This document shows, piece by piece, positions 24,923 to 32,615 of a stretch of 34,929 bases of DNA. Below the pieces are notes generated by a model, which saw only the letters and a program-made list of their open reading frames with translations, searched no databases and was not told where the DNA came from. The stretch lies in contig JAUILO010000001.1 in NCBI GenBank assembly GCA_030432775.1, positions 1-34,929 on the forward strand. Direction: 5' to 3'. The stretch is from Alphaproteobacteria bacterium. Lineage in GTDB: Bacteria > Pseudomonadota > Alphaproteobacteria > Micavibrionales > Micavibrionaceae. Within the stretch, counting starts at the first letter, position 1. The number at the start of each line of letters is the position of its first letter. Made by a program: the position numbers and the translations under genes.

Positions 24923-26704
24923 ATGAGCACAGACGAACACACAAACACGCTGCAAAGCAGTGGAATGTCCGGATGGGGATTGATGCACCGTTTGCTTAAA
25001 GGCTACGTGCGCCCATATTTGGGGCGTTTATTGACTGCGCTTTTATTTATGTTGATTGCCGCAGCTATGACGGCTGCCTTTGCCAAATTGATCGAACCCA
25101 TTCTTGATAAAGTGATGACAGATGGAAATACCAATTTGGTGTGGCCAATGTCTTTGGCTGTTTTTGCATGTTTTGTTATTCGCGGTGTCGCGACTTATAT
25201 TCATACATTACTGATGAATAAGGTTGGTCAGGATATCGTTGCCGATATGCAGCAAAACTTGTTTTCGGGCTTTCTTGATCTTGATCTTGTTTTCTTTCAC
25301 AAAAATCCGAGCGGCGAGTTGACCTCACGCATTGTGAATGATGTGAATATTGTCCGTAATGCCATCACCAGTAGTTTTACAGGATTTGGTAAAAATCTTT
25401 TGACGCTCGTATTTTTGGTGGCACTTATGTTCTATCAGGACTGGGTGTTATCGCTTCTCGCGTTTGTAGCGATGCCGGCAGGGGGCATATTTGTGGTTTA
25501 TATTGGTAAGCGCCTGCGCAAATTATCCGGTACAATTCAAGAAGAAATCGCCAGCCTGTCGCATGTGTTTAACCAGATTTTTCAAGGCATTCGTCAGGTC
25601 AAAGCCTATAACAAAGAAGATTTCGAGCGTGCGCGTTCACTGGCCCGTATCCAGCAGCTCAAAAAACATATTATCAAATCTGTGCGTCTTGCGACGTTAT
25701 CAACACCGTTTAACGAAGGGCTTATCGGTTTAGCTCTTATGGGACTTATTGTTTATGGCGGTCATAAGGTCGCAGCCGGCAACATGACAACGGGCGAGTT
25801 GATGTCGTTTATTGCTGCATTTTCCTTGGCTTATGAGCCAATGAAAAAACTCGCAAAATTAAACAATGTTTTGCAAATGGGGCTTGGCGCTGCTGAGCGC
25901 GTATTTGATATGATGGATCTCCAGCCTGCCATTGCTGATAAGGGTGATGCAAAAACTATTGATGCCAACAAGATTGATATTACCTTTGATCAGGTGTCGT
26001 TTTCTTATGGTGAGGACGAAGGCTATGCTCTGAATTCAATATCATTCACGGCCAAATCCGGTAGCGTCACCGCGCTTGTCGGGGCGTCGGGCAGCGGAAA
26101 GACCACAGCGCTTAATCTTGTGCCGCGTTTTTATGATGTCACGGGCGGACGCATTTTGATTAACGGCACGAATATTCAGGATATAAAGCTCGGCAGTCTG
26201 CGTGATCATGTGGCGCTTGTGTCTCAGGATATCATGATTTTTGATGACACGGTAAAAGCCAATATTGCTTATGGCCGCGATAACGCAACAGATGAACAGA
26301 TTATGCAGGCCGCCAAGGCCGCAGCAGCAGAGGAGTTTATTCTGGCAATGCCGGAAGGGTTTGATACACATCTGGGCGAACAGGGGGTTAAGCTATCTGG
26401 TGGTCAGCGCCAACGTATCGCCATTGCGCGCGCTATATTGCGTGATGCGCCTATTTTGTTGCTTGATGAGGCAACATCGGCTCTTGATAATGAATCTGAA
26501 AAATTAATCCAGCAATCATTGCAAGAACTGCAAAAGGGACGGACCGTTCTTGTGATTGCCCATCGCCTTACGACGGTTCAGGATGCTGATCATATCATAG
26601 TGCTGCAAAATGGGCAGATTGCCGAAGAAGGTTCGCATGACGAGTTGATCAGGCTGAATAAACTATACGCTTTGATGTACCAAGGTGGTCTTCAGGACGT
26701 ATAG
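24923..26704 (+). CDS. ABC exporter, fused permease and ATPase (MsbA-like)
   Basis: 593 residues, the size of a half-transporter that acts as a homodimer in the inner membrane. Six membrane helices occupy about residues 30-320. The nucleotide-binding domain follows: Walker A GASGSGKT (about 387-394), Q-loop in VSQDIMIF, signature LSGGQ (about 491), Walker B ILLLDEAT (about 512-519) and switch His in IAHRLTT (about 546). Similarity in length and order to MsbA/LmrA suggests lipid A or lipid export, but the substrate is not readable. It is the first gene of a likely operon with the alpha/beta hydrolase (28 bases later) and the DUF192 lipoprotein. ATG with AAGGATAAC upstream. Confidence 0.93.
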   Translation: MSTDEHTNTLQSSGMSGWGLMHRLLKGYVRPYLGRLLTALLFMLIAAAMTAAFAKLIEPILDKVMTDGNTNLVWPMSLAVFACFVIRGVATYIHTLLMNKVGQDIVADMQQNLFSGFLDLDLVFFHKNPSGELTSRIVNDVNIVRNAITSSFTGFGKNLLTLVFLVALMFYQDWVLSLLAFVAMPAGGIFVVYIGKRLRKLSGTIQEEIASLSHVFNQIFQGIRQVKAYNKEDFERARSLARIQQLKKHIIKSVRLATLSTPFNEGLIGLALMGLIVYGGHKVAAGNMTTGELMSFIAAFSLAYEPMKKLAKLNNVLQMGLGAAERVFDMMDLQPAIADKGDAKTIDANKIDITFDQVSFSYGEDEGYALNSISFTAKSGSVTALVGASGSGKTTALNLVPRFYDVTGGRILINGTNIQDIKLGSLRDHVALVSQDIMIFDDTVKANIAYGRDNATDEQIMQAAKAAAAEEFILAMPEGFDTHLGEQGVKLSGGQRQRIAIARAILRDAPILLLDEATSALDNESEKLIQQSLQELQKGRTVLVIAHRLTTVQDADHIIVLQNGQIAEEGSHDELIRLNKLYALMYQGGLQDV

Positions 26705-26732
26705 TGCTATAATCATTATTTACGGACCATTG

Positions 26733-27575
26733 ATGAAGAAGTTGATAATCAAGATGATTTATTTCGTTGTGCTGGGATATATTGGTGTTGTGGCGCTTTT
26801 ATACGTAAAGCAGCGCTCCATAATGTATTTTCCGCAAAAAAACGTGCCTGTGCCTGCTGAACACGGCCTTGAAGTGATGGATGTAGTCCATAGCGTAACA
26901 AGTGATGGTATTGATATTGCAGCGTGGTATTACAAGGCGGCGGATCCTGCTAAACCAACCATAATTCTGTTCCACGGCAATGCCGGTAATATCGGCATTC
27001 GTGATTTTAAAGCCCGTATGTTTATTGATGCCGGATACGGTATTATGCTTGCCGGATATCGTGGTTATGGTGGTAATACGGGAAAGCCGACAGAGAATGG
27101 GCTTTACGAGGATGCGCGCGCGCAAATGAGATGGCTGGTCTCGCATGGTGTGAAACCACAAAATATTGTCATATACGGCGAGTCTCTTGGCAGTGGTGTT
27201 GCGACCAAGATGGCAACGGAATTTCCCCAAGCCAGAGCTGTGATACTGGAAACACCATATACCAGTACGGTTGAGGTCGGACAGTGGCGCTTTCCGGTTG
27301 TTCCGGTTTACTTGCTCATGAAAGACCGTTTTGAAAGTATCGAACGTATTGACGAAATACGATCTCCGGTATTGGTTTTACATGGCACAAAGGATAGAAT
27401 TGTGCCGTTCCGCTATGGTCTTAAGCTATATGAGGCTGCAAACCAGCCCAAACATATGGAAGTATTTGAAGGTGGCGGGCATAATGATCTGTATAAGCAT
27501 GGTGCGGATCAGGCAATTCTTTCATTTTTGGAAAATTATAAAGAACAGCCTTTGGATGCAAATATAGCGGAATAA
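26733..27575 (+). CDS. Membrane-anchored alpha/beta hydrolase (BEM46/YfhR-like)
   Basis: 280 residues from ATG 26733. A GTG at 26685 inside the ABC gene would extend it, but the ATG with ACGGACC upstream and the typical basic-then-hydrophobic start (MKKLIIKMIYFVVLGYIGVV) argue for 26733. After this single anchor comes the fold: HGNAGN (about 81-86, oxyanion region), nucleophile Ser151 in GESLGS, Asp221 in HGTKDRIVPF and His250 in GGGHNDL. This is the BEM46/FrsA-like family, with an unknown ester or thioester substrate. It lies between an exporter and a lipoprotein, so an envelope role is plausible but inferred. Confidence 0.9.
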   Translation: MKKLIIKMIYFVVLGYIGVVALLYVKQRSIMYFPQKNVPVPAEHGLEVMDVVHSVTSDGIDIAAWYYKAADPAKPTIILFHGNAGNIGIRDFKARMFIDAGYGIMLAGYRGYGGNTGKPTENGLYEDARAQMRWLVSHGVKPQNIVIYGESLGSGVATKMATEFPQARAVILETPYTSTVEVGQWRFPVVPVYLLMKDRFESIERIDEIRSPVLVLHGTKDRIVPFRYGLKLYEAANQPKHMEVFEGGGHNDLYKHGADQAILSFLENYKEQPLDANIAE

Positions 27576-27593
27576 TGGCATAAGGAAAATAAG

Positions 27594-28106
27594 ATGAATA
27601 TAGGATTTATGCGTTTGGTCGTCGCAGCAATGGTGCTGGTTATGTTTTCGGGCTGCGCGCAGGCGGGAAGTTCCAAGCCGAAAAACGATACAGCGCAAAG
27701 CAAACAGGATGTTAAGCTTGAAAAGCTGGAGATTGTAGGTGCGGATGGTAACACGCATATGTTTGATGTTGAACTTGCGACAACGCCGCATACAATGGCT
27801 TATGGATTGATGGATCGATACAGCATGCCTGATGATCGCGGGATGCTTTTTGTGTTCACGGAAAATAAGTTACGTTCTTTTTGGATGCGTAATACTTATA
27901 TCTCCCTTGATATGATATTCATTTCGCCGGACGGTAAGGTGGTACATATTCACCCTGAGGCTATACCTCTGGATGAGACCCTGATTAGCTCGCAAGTTCC
28001 GGCTCAGTATGTATTAGAGCTTAATGGCGGGGTGGCACAGAAGCTGAATATTCAGGTTGGTGATAAAATTAATCAAAGAATTTTTGGAAATAAGCTTGCT
28101 CATTAG
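27594..28106 (+). CDS. DUF192 family protein, probable lipoprotein
   Basis: 170 residues. A hydrophobic N-terminus ends in MFSGC, a lipobox with Phe at -3, so lipidation of Cys21 is likely but not perfect. After a short polar linker comes a DUF192 domain: FDVELATTPHTMAYGLMDR, MLFVF, FWMRNTYISLDMIFI and GKVVHI, all family hallmarks, ending with a YVLELNGG motif. The function of the family is unknown. ATG with AAGGAAAATAAG upstream and 18 bases after the hydrolase stop. tRNA-Pro follows 46 bases downstream. Confidence 0.9.
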   Translation: MNIGFMRLVVAAMVLVMFSGCAQAGSSKPKNDTAQSKQDVKLEKLEIVGADGNTHMFDVELATTPHTMAYGLMDRYSMPDDRGMLFVFTENKLRSFWMRNTYISLDMIFISPDGKVVHIHPEAIPLDETLISSQVPAQYVLELNGGVAQKLNIQVGDKINQRIFGNKLAH

Positions 28107-28152
28107 GGCGAGTTATACTAATAAGTCTTTCTGTACTTGAAATGAGTCAGGA

Positions 28153-28229
28153 CGGGGTGTAGCGCAGCCTGGTAGCGCGCCTGCTTTGGGAGCAGGATGT
28201 CGGGAGTTCGAATCTCTCCACCCCGACCA
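28153..28229 (+). tRNA. tRNA-Pro (anticodon TGG), CCA encoded
   Basis: The acceptor arms CGGGGTG and CACCCCG pair fully. The anticodon arm CCTGC-TTTGGGA-GCAGG has TGG at positions 34-36. The T arm carries TTCGAAT. 77 bases including the encoded CCA. The trailing GACCAT/ATGGTC inverted repeat overlaps the 3' end and may form a short trailer hairpin. Confidence 0.97.
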
Positions 28230-28354
28230 TTTCCTTCGGTTATGGTCTTGTTCTTATCCTTAATAATCATTATAAGAATGTATTCACTTGCGGCGTCGAT
28301 ATAGGATAGCGCCGTCAGACGTTTTGTATTTATATAAGAAATTTGACTCCATTT

Positions 28355-28918
28355 ATGGCCGACGCAGATCAATCAACGCAGCAACACGATAAAGACGACT
28401 GGAGCTTGCTGGCGGCCAGTGCGCAGGGCGGCGATCAAAAAGCCTATAATGCGTTGCTTCGGGATATTGTTCCTTTTATTAAAAGCGTACTGGCGCCCGG
28501 GCTTGCAAATCCGGACTGGGTTGATGATATAACGCAAGATGTTCTGATCTCTGTTCACAAATCATTGAAAACATATAGTAAAGACCGCGCATTCAAACCG
28601 TGGCTGCTAGCTATTATTAATTTTCGCCGAACAGATTTTCTGCGAAAACATTATCGTTTGAAAGATAATCAGCAAACAAGGCTGGAAAATAAAGATTTTA
28701 TAAGCTCGCATGTAACCAAACCATATGGTGCCGGCGAATTAAAAGATATAGAAGCAGCGCTAGATGGGTTGCCACAAAAACAAAGAGAGTTGTTTACACT
28801 GGTTAAAATTCAAGGCTATACAACAAAAGAAGTTGCAGAACAGAAAGATATGAGTGTGACAGCAGTAAAAGTATCGGTTCACAGAACTGCAAATAAACTG
28901 AAGAAATTATTGAAGTAG
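28355..28918 (+). CDS. ECF-type RNA polymerase sigma factor (SigF-like)
   Basis: 187 residues from the ATG at 28355. A TTG at 28343 is an alternative, and neither has a strong ribosome binding site. Sigma region 2 covers about 10-85, with WVDDITQDVLISVHKSLKTY and FKPWLLAIINFRRTDFLRK. Sigma region 4 covers about 130-185, with LPQKQRELFTLVKIQGYTTKEVAE and SVTAVKVSVHRTANKL. The gene is one base from the start of an NrsF-type anti-sigma factor. This fits the Caulobacter SigF/NrsF pair, which answers heavy-metal and oxidative stress. Its regulon is not visible here, and I did not find a convincing SigF-type promoter in this window. Confidence 0.92.
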   Translation: MADADQSTQQHDKDDWSLLAASAQGGDQKAYNALLRDIVPFIKSVLAPGLANPDWVDDITQDVLISVHKSLKTYSKDRAFKPWLLAIINFRRTDFLRKHYRLKDNQQTRLENKDFISSHVTKPYGAGELKDIEAALDGLPQKQRELFTLVKIQGYTTKEVAEQKDMSVTAVKVSVHRTANKLKKLLK

Positions 28919-28919
28919 A

Positions 28920-29564
28920 ATGATGGAACAAAGGCAGACTATAGATGATGTGATTGATGGGCTATCAGGCGATTTGCAGCCGGTAAGTGTTATGAGGCAT
29001 CCATTGAGCCGCGCATTGCCAAGCGCAATGCTTTGTGCGCTTTACGTTTTTGTTGTCAGTTTTGCTATAGGGTTCCGCGCAGATATTTCGGATAAATTTG
29101 ATGAGCCGCTTTTTGTAACAGAGGTTTTGCTATCTGTATTCATTGCCGTTTCTGCGGCCATGGCATCGTCGTGGCTATGCGTGCCTGATATGAGGGGGCA
29201 GAAGTGGCTTTTGGCTGCTCCTGCGGTTTTATTTGCCTGTATGAGCCTTATTTATATGAATATGACCTTCGCACAAGGCTATGAGGTGCCCCATCTGGAA
29301 TGGCATCGCTGTGTGTATCAAGGGTTTTATATGGTTGGTTTGCCGTTGTTGGCTGTTTTGGTTATGTCTAGAAAAGGCAGAACGACGCATCCGTTCTGGA
29401 TGTCTTTGAATAATACACTATCGGTGAGCATGATGGGCTGGGTTGGTTTGCGCTTTACCTGTGCGGCTGATGATGTCGATCATATTTTCACATATCATTT
29501 TTTTCCGTTTGTTGTTGTCGGGTTTTTGCTATTACTCTTTGCAAGGCGCATATACAGGTGGTAA
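28920..29564 (+). CDS. NrsF-type anti-sigma factor (DUF1109)
   Basis: 214 residues with about six membrane helices, matching the DUF1109/NrsF family, which holds its ECF sigma factor at the inner membrane. Conserved cysteines are required for signalling in this family. The best candidates here are Cys131 in EWHRC and Cys181 in RFTCAADD, followed by the usual His residues (DHIFTYHFFPF). The ATG follows the sigma stop by one base, so translation is coupled and the two proteins can be made in balance. A second ATG directly follows the first. Confidence 0.92.
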   Translation: MMEQRQTIDDVIDGLSGDLQPVSVMRHPLSRALPSAMLCALYVFVVSFAIGFRADISDKFDEPLFVTEVLLSVFIAVSAAMASSWLCVPDMRGQKWLLAAPAVLFACMSLIYMNMTFAQGYEVPHLEWHRCVYQGFYMVGLPLLAVLVMSRKGRTTHPFWMSLNNTLSVSMMGWVGLRFTCAADDVDHIFTYHFFPFVVVGFLLLLFARRIYRW

Positions 29565-29635
29565 AATTCGTTGAACAAATTCATCGTGTAATTTAATGAA
29601 ACGACAGTTATTCAATAAAGAGATCGAGTATTATT

Positions 29636-29932
29636 ATGAAAGCTCATATCTACAGACCTTCAAGATCTGCTATGCAATCAGGCCGTGGTAAAATAGATAA
29701 ATGGATTTTAGAGTATGATTCAGAACCTCATCGCGGGCCAGAACCATTAATGGGCTGGACTAGTTCTGATACGACTTTGCCGCAAGTTCAGATAAAGTTT
29801 GATAGTAAAGAAGATGCTATTCGTTTTGCGCAAGGCAAGGGGTGGGATTTTCACGTGACTGAAAAGCATGGCCGTAAGGTTAAGCCACGTAACTATGTAG
29901 ATAATTTCGTCTTTAATCCGCGTGAATCATAA
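29636..29932 (+). CDS. NADH dehydrogenase accessory subunit, NDUFS4-like (ETC complex I subunit region)
   Basis: 98 residues, typical for the alphaproteobacterial orthologue of the mitochondrial complex I accessory subunit NDUFS4. Family features: IYRPSRSAMQSG, the W-L-E-Y stretch, GPEPLMGWTSS, then DAIRFAQGKGWDF and a basic C-terminus with Asn-Phe (NYVDNF). The subunit docks on the peripheral arm near the NADH module. It stands alone, away from any nuo operon, as is common. ATG at 29636 with AAAGAGATC upstream. Its presence supports assignment of the host to Alphaproteobacteria. Confidence 0.94.
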   Translation: MKAHIYRPSRSAMQSGRGKIDKWILEYDSEPHRGPEPLMGWTSSDTTLPQVQIKFDSKEDAIRFAQGKGWDFHVTEKHGRKVKPRNYVDNFVFNPRES

Positions 29933-30018
29933 TCATATATTGATTTTACCTTTTGTTTCGCATTATAACTGTTTTCAATATTGAACGGTGCAGCTTATAG
30001 CTAGCCTTTTCAATGTTA

Positions 30019-30095
<77 letters not shown>

Positions 30096-30135
30096 TTATT
30101 TCCTGTAAATGTTTGTATGATGAGGGTTTAATAAT

Positions 30136-31044
30136 ATGAACGCGTTGCAGGCGAATATAGCGGGGCTTTCTGCTTTGTTTCTTTGGTCTTTTACGGCTTT
30201 GCTTGCGGTTTTCAGCGGCCGGTTCCATGTATTCTTCATTCTGACATACACATCCTTTATCTGCTTCGCATTCTTTTTTGTGCTTTGGTGTTTCCAAGGT
30301 AAGGGCCTCAAACAGCATTTTGCTTATCCGTGGAAAATTGTCCTGTTTGCCGTAATAGGCATTGGCGGTTATCGGCTTGTATACTTTCTGGCTTTTGATA
30401 ACGGTCCTGCCGTAGAGGTCAATCTGCTCAATTATTTATGGCCTATTTTTATGGTGCTGTTTACCGGTGTTTTGCCTGGGGAGCGTCTTCGTTCATTTCA
30501 CGTCTTGGGAAGCTTAGTTGGGTTTTGCGGGTTGTATTTCTTGCTGCGAAGCAAAGTTTCATATTTGGAGTTTGATTGGGGGCTGGGGCATGTTTTCGGG
30601 TTTTCGGCCGCTGTAATGTGGGGGGCGTTCTCTGTGCTTTCCCGCCGTGTGCGTGGCTATTCCAGTCACGTCGTTCCTGCCTCGTTCATGTGGTCCGCTA
30701 TATTGTTTTCTTTTATTTATTTCACTTTTTACTTCAATGCGGATCAGTTCAAATCTTTGGAATGTTTTGATTGGCTATATCTTACTGCGCTTGGTATTTT
30801 GGCTGGGGCAGGTTATTTCCTGTGGGATATTGGCATGAAGCATGGGAATATACAGTTTTTGGCAGTTTCGTCATATTTTACACCGTTATTGTCCACTCTT
30901 ATTCTATTTTTAGCTGGGCAGGGCGTGCTATCGCAAGGTGTAATGCTTGCGGCTATACTTATCTTTCTGGGATCTGTTGTTGCGTCTGGTGATAAGTTGC
31001 ATGCCTTTTATAAGTCCTTTAATACCGATAAAAAGATCAAATGA
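30136..31044 (+). CDS. DMT superfamily transporter (EamA family)
   Basis: 302 residues with about ten membrane helices in two five-helix halves, the EamA pattern. The LLNYLWPIFMVLF stretch in the first half and AGAGYFLWDIGMKHG in the second match the YddG-like branch, which exports aromatic amino acids. The substrate is an inference. The ATG lies 40 bases after tRNA-Arg, and the gap TTTAATAAT carries little ribosome binding site. No co-directional gene follows for 1.5 kb. The first clear terminator (31289-31321) lies ~245 bases beyond the stop. Confidence 0.9.
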   Translation: MNALQANIAGLSALFLWSFTALLAVFSGRFHVFFILTYTSFICFAFFFVLWCFQGKGLKQHFAYPWKIVLFAVIGIGGYRLVYFLAFDNGPAVEVNLLNYLWPIFMVLFTGVLPGERLRSFHVLGSLVGFCGLYFLLRSKVSYLEFDWGLGHVFGFSAAVMWGAFSVLSRRVRGYSSHVVPASFMWSAILFSFIYFTFYFNADQFKSLECFDWLYLTALGILAGAGYFLWDIGMKHGNIQFLAVSSYFTPLLSTLILFLAGQGVLSQGVMLAAILIFLGSVVASGDKLHAFYKSFNTDKKIK

Positions 31045-31240
31045 TATTTTTCATAATAAATTAACCTTTGTTTGTTTATAATTATTCAAATCAATTAATA
31101 AGAATTCAGCCAATCCGTTCTGTTTTTATGGGTTCTGGATATTATGTTCGAAATATTACGGGGTAGCGTTGGTGGGCGAAACTAACGTGCCAGCGTAAGA
31201 GGCGTAAAAGGTAGGCTGTAAATAGGGTGTACATTAAGAA

Positions 31241-31268
31241 ATAAAAAATAGCGCAGTGATAAGCGCTA
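31241..31268 (-). terminator. Terminator-like hairpin, minus strand
   Basis: On the minus strand TAGCGC-N8-GCGCTA, a perfect 6-bp stem, is followed by six T. It may be a minus-strand terminator or a stem in a plus-strand RNA. Confidence 0.5.
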
Positions 31269-31288
31269 GGGTGTGAAAAATAAATCTG

Positions 31289-31321
31289 GTGTCTGTGGTT
31301 GTAACCGCGGGCACTTTTTTT
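31289..31321 (+). terminator. Intrinsic terminator, plus strand
   Basis: GTGTCTGTGG pairs with CCGCGGGCAC over 10 bp (with G-U pairs), 6-base loop, followed by seven T. It ends either the EamA transcript or a small RNA. Confidence 0.8.
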
Positions 31322-31506
31322 GTCGTTATTTTTTATCTGTGATTTTAGGGTGTAATGTTTCTGATATCAAATTTGTATTCTCTTCCCCGTTCTCTTGCGG
31401 TGACAGAAGGTGATTGCGTGCAGGGTTGCTCTGCGTGTTCATCATTTTGTCATTATGGCGATACTGGGGGCAGTATTGAAATATAATTGCTTAAATGATG
31501 CAGATC

Positions 31507-31541
31507 AAAAAAAAGGTCCGGAGACCTTTTGATCTCCGGAC
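31507..31541 (-). terminator. Strong intrinsic terminator, minus strand
   Basis: On the minus strand GTCCGGAGA pairs perfectly with TCTCCGGAC around an 8-base loop and is followed by a run of T (after one C). No protein gene upstream on that strand explains it. An alternative stem AAAAGGT/ACCTTTT (plus strand 31511-31530) excludes the first. Confidence 0.75.
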
Positions 31542-32544
31542 AAACGGCGGTAATAGAGGGTGTGTAATTAATTAGTACCCAAAAACGAAACGCATATCAA
31601 GAGAAAAATGTAAAATTTGTAGAAAATTTTATCCAAAAACACAACTAACCAATAAAAACAGCGGTATTTGAGTAATAATTGAAAAAAATACTAAGTGCTG
31701 TTTTTTTATAATAGTCTAAAATTAGTATAGGTTTGTACATAATTATATGTATTCTTTATTTTTTTATTTAAATTACTTTGCTTTACTTGCTTCTTTTTAT
31801 GTAATCGGTAAGTTATTGGTTTTATATTGGCGTATTATTTGTAACGTTATCACTGTAGTGTTTCCGGTTCGCCGGAGAGTGGCTGTCTCATTGTATCCAC
31901 AGTTTTCTTATGTTTTTATATTATAGGGATATTCAGCGGCGTAACTGTTAGTAAACTGCGGTTTTTATATCTATATTTATTATCTATTTATTTTTGCACA
32001 AGACGTTCAGACGTAACTTTTTGAATAGGTTTAGGTGGAAAGATCCTCATAGTTCATAAGAATTCCAGTCATACTTAAGGTTATCAAAAGTATAGAAAAA
32101 TCAGTGATTACATACGATTATGGGTTGTGCTCTACTGTTTGAAATATGGCCTTGCATTACCCCGAAGACCCTTTATTAAGAATATATCGACAGGAATTAT
32201 TATACAGAAAAGTTAACAAAACATTATTTGACATATGACAGATAATATGTTTTTTAGAGTTAAATTTTTTAGAGCGAGGCGCATTACCTTCGGATGTGAT
32301 CTGATGTGTAAAGTATATGAAAGCAGTCGCTCGGGGTGCTTAAGGGAAAAAAGAACAGGGACGTTGTTTACTGAGACAAGAATAAAAAAAGAACTCAGGC
32401 CTGAAGCAAACCTTCGAAAAGATAAATGGTTAATAGATTTTATTAGTGTGAATTCATATGAAAAGCCATGTGTGGCCATATGACAGGAAACAAAGAAGCG
32501 CTCTACAGATGGTCCGGCAGGATCGAGTTCAAGAGGAATGAGCG

Positions 32545-32601
32545 ATGACTAGTAAGAAAACTATATGGATCATAGCAGATTATATTCTGTTATCGGACTA
32601 G
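32545..32601 (+). CDS. Candidate 18-residue leader peptide
   Basis: ATG at 32545 with AAGAGGA spaced 7 bases upstream opens an 18-codon frame (MTSKKTIWIIADYILLSD) ending in TAG at 32599-32601, 14 bases before the next gene's GTG. The peptide is short and hydrophobic in its second half. It is the best ribosome binding site in the whole 1.5-kb region. It may couple or regulate translation of the large downstream gene. Chance occurrence is not excluded. Confidence 0.4.
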   Translation: MTSKKTIWIIADYILLSD

Positions 32602-32615
32602 AGAAGGGGAACGAT

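Larger units (their letters stand above)
31089..31321 (+). ncRNA. Candidate structured small RNA upstream of the plus-strand terminator
   Basis: A TATAAT (31077-31082) could start a transcript that ends at the U-tract of the 31289-31321 terminator. Between them lie a hairpin GTTGGT/ACTAAC (31168-31186), an alternative, mutually exclusive stem CGTTGG/CCAGCG (31167-31195), and TAGCGC/GCGCTA (31249-31268). No good -35 is visible. It might instead be the long 3' UTR of the EamA gene. It matches no RNA family that I recognise. Confidence 0.3.
31045..32544. other. 1.5-kb AT-rich region without a convincing protein gene
   Basis: It holds several hairpins listed separately, four copies of AGGGTGT (31224, 31268, 31347, 31557), a hairpin ATACTG-GGGG-CAGTAT (31461-31476), and a GC-rich island with TCCGG-TTCG-CCGGA (31863-31876) enclosed by CACT/AGTG. 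Near 31886 is TATCCACAG, a partial DnaA box. From about 31680 to 32230 the sequence is strongly AT-rich and I see no gene. The best frame (82 codons from 32235) lacks a ribosome binding site. Confidence 0.6.

Noticed and set aside
31572..31595. Seven-codon minus-strand frame (MRFVFGY) before the orphan terminator
   Set aside because: No ribosome binding site; too short to separate from chance.
32235..32483. 82-codon plus-strand frame in the non-coding region
   Set aside because: No ribosome binding site, a poor and biased composition, and an overlapping minus-strand frame of similar length; it looks like chance.
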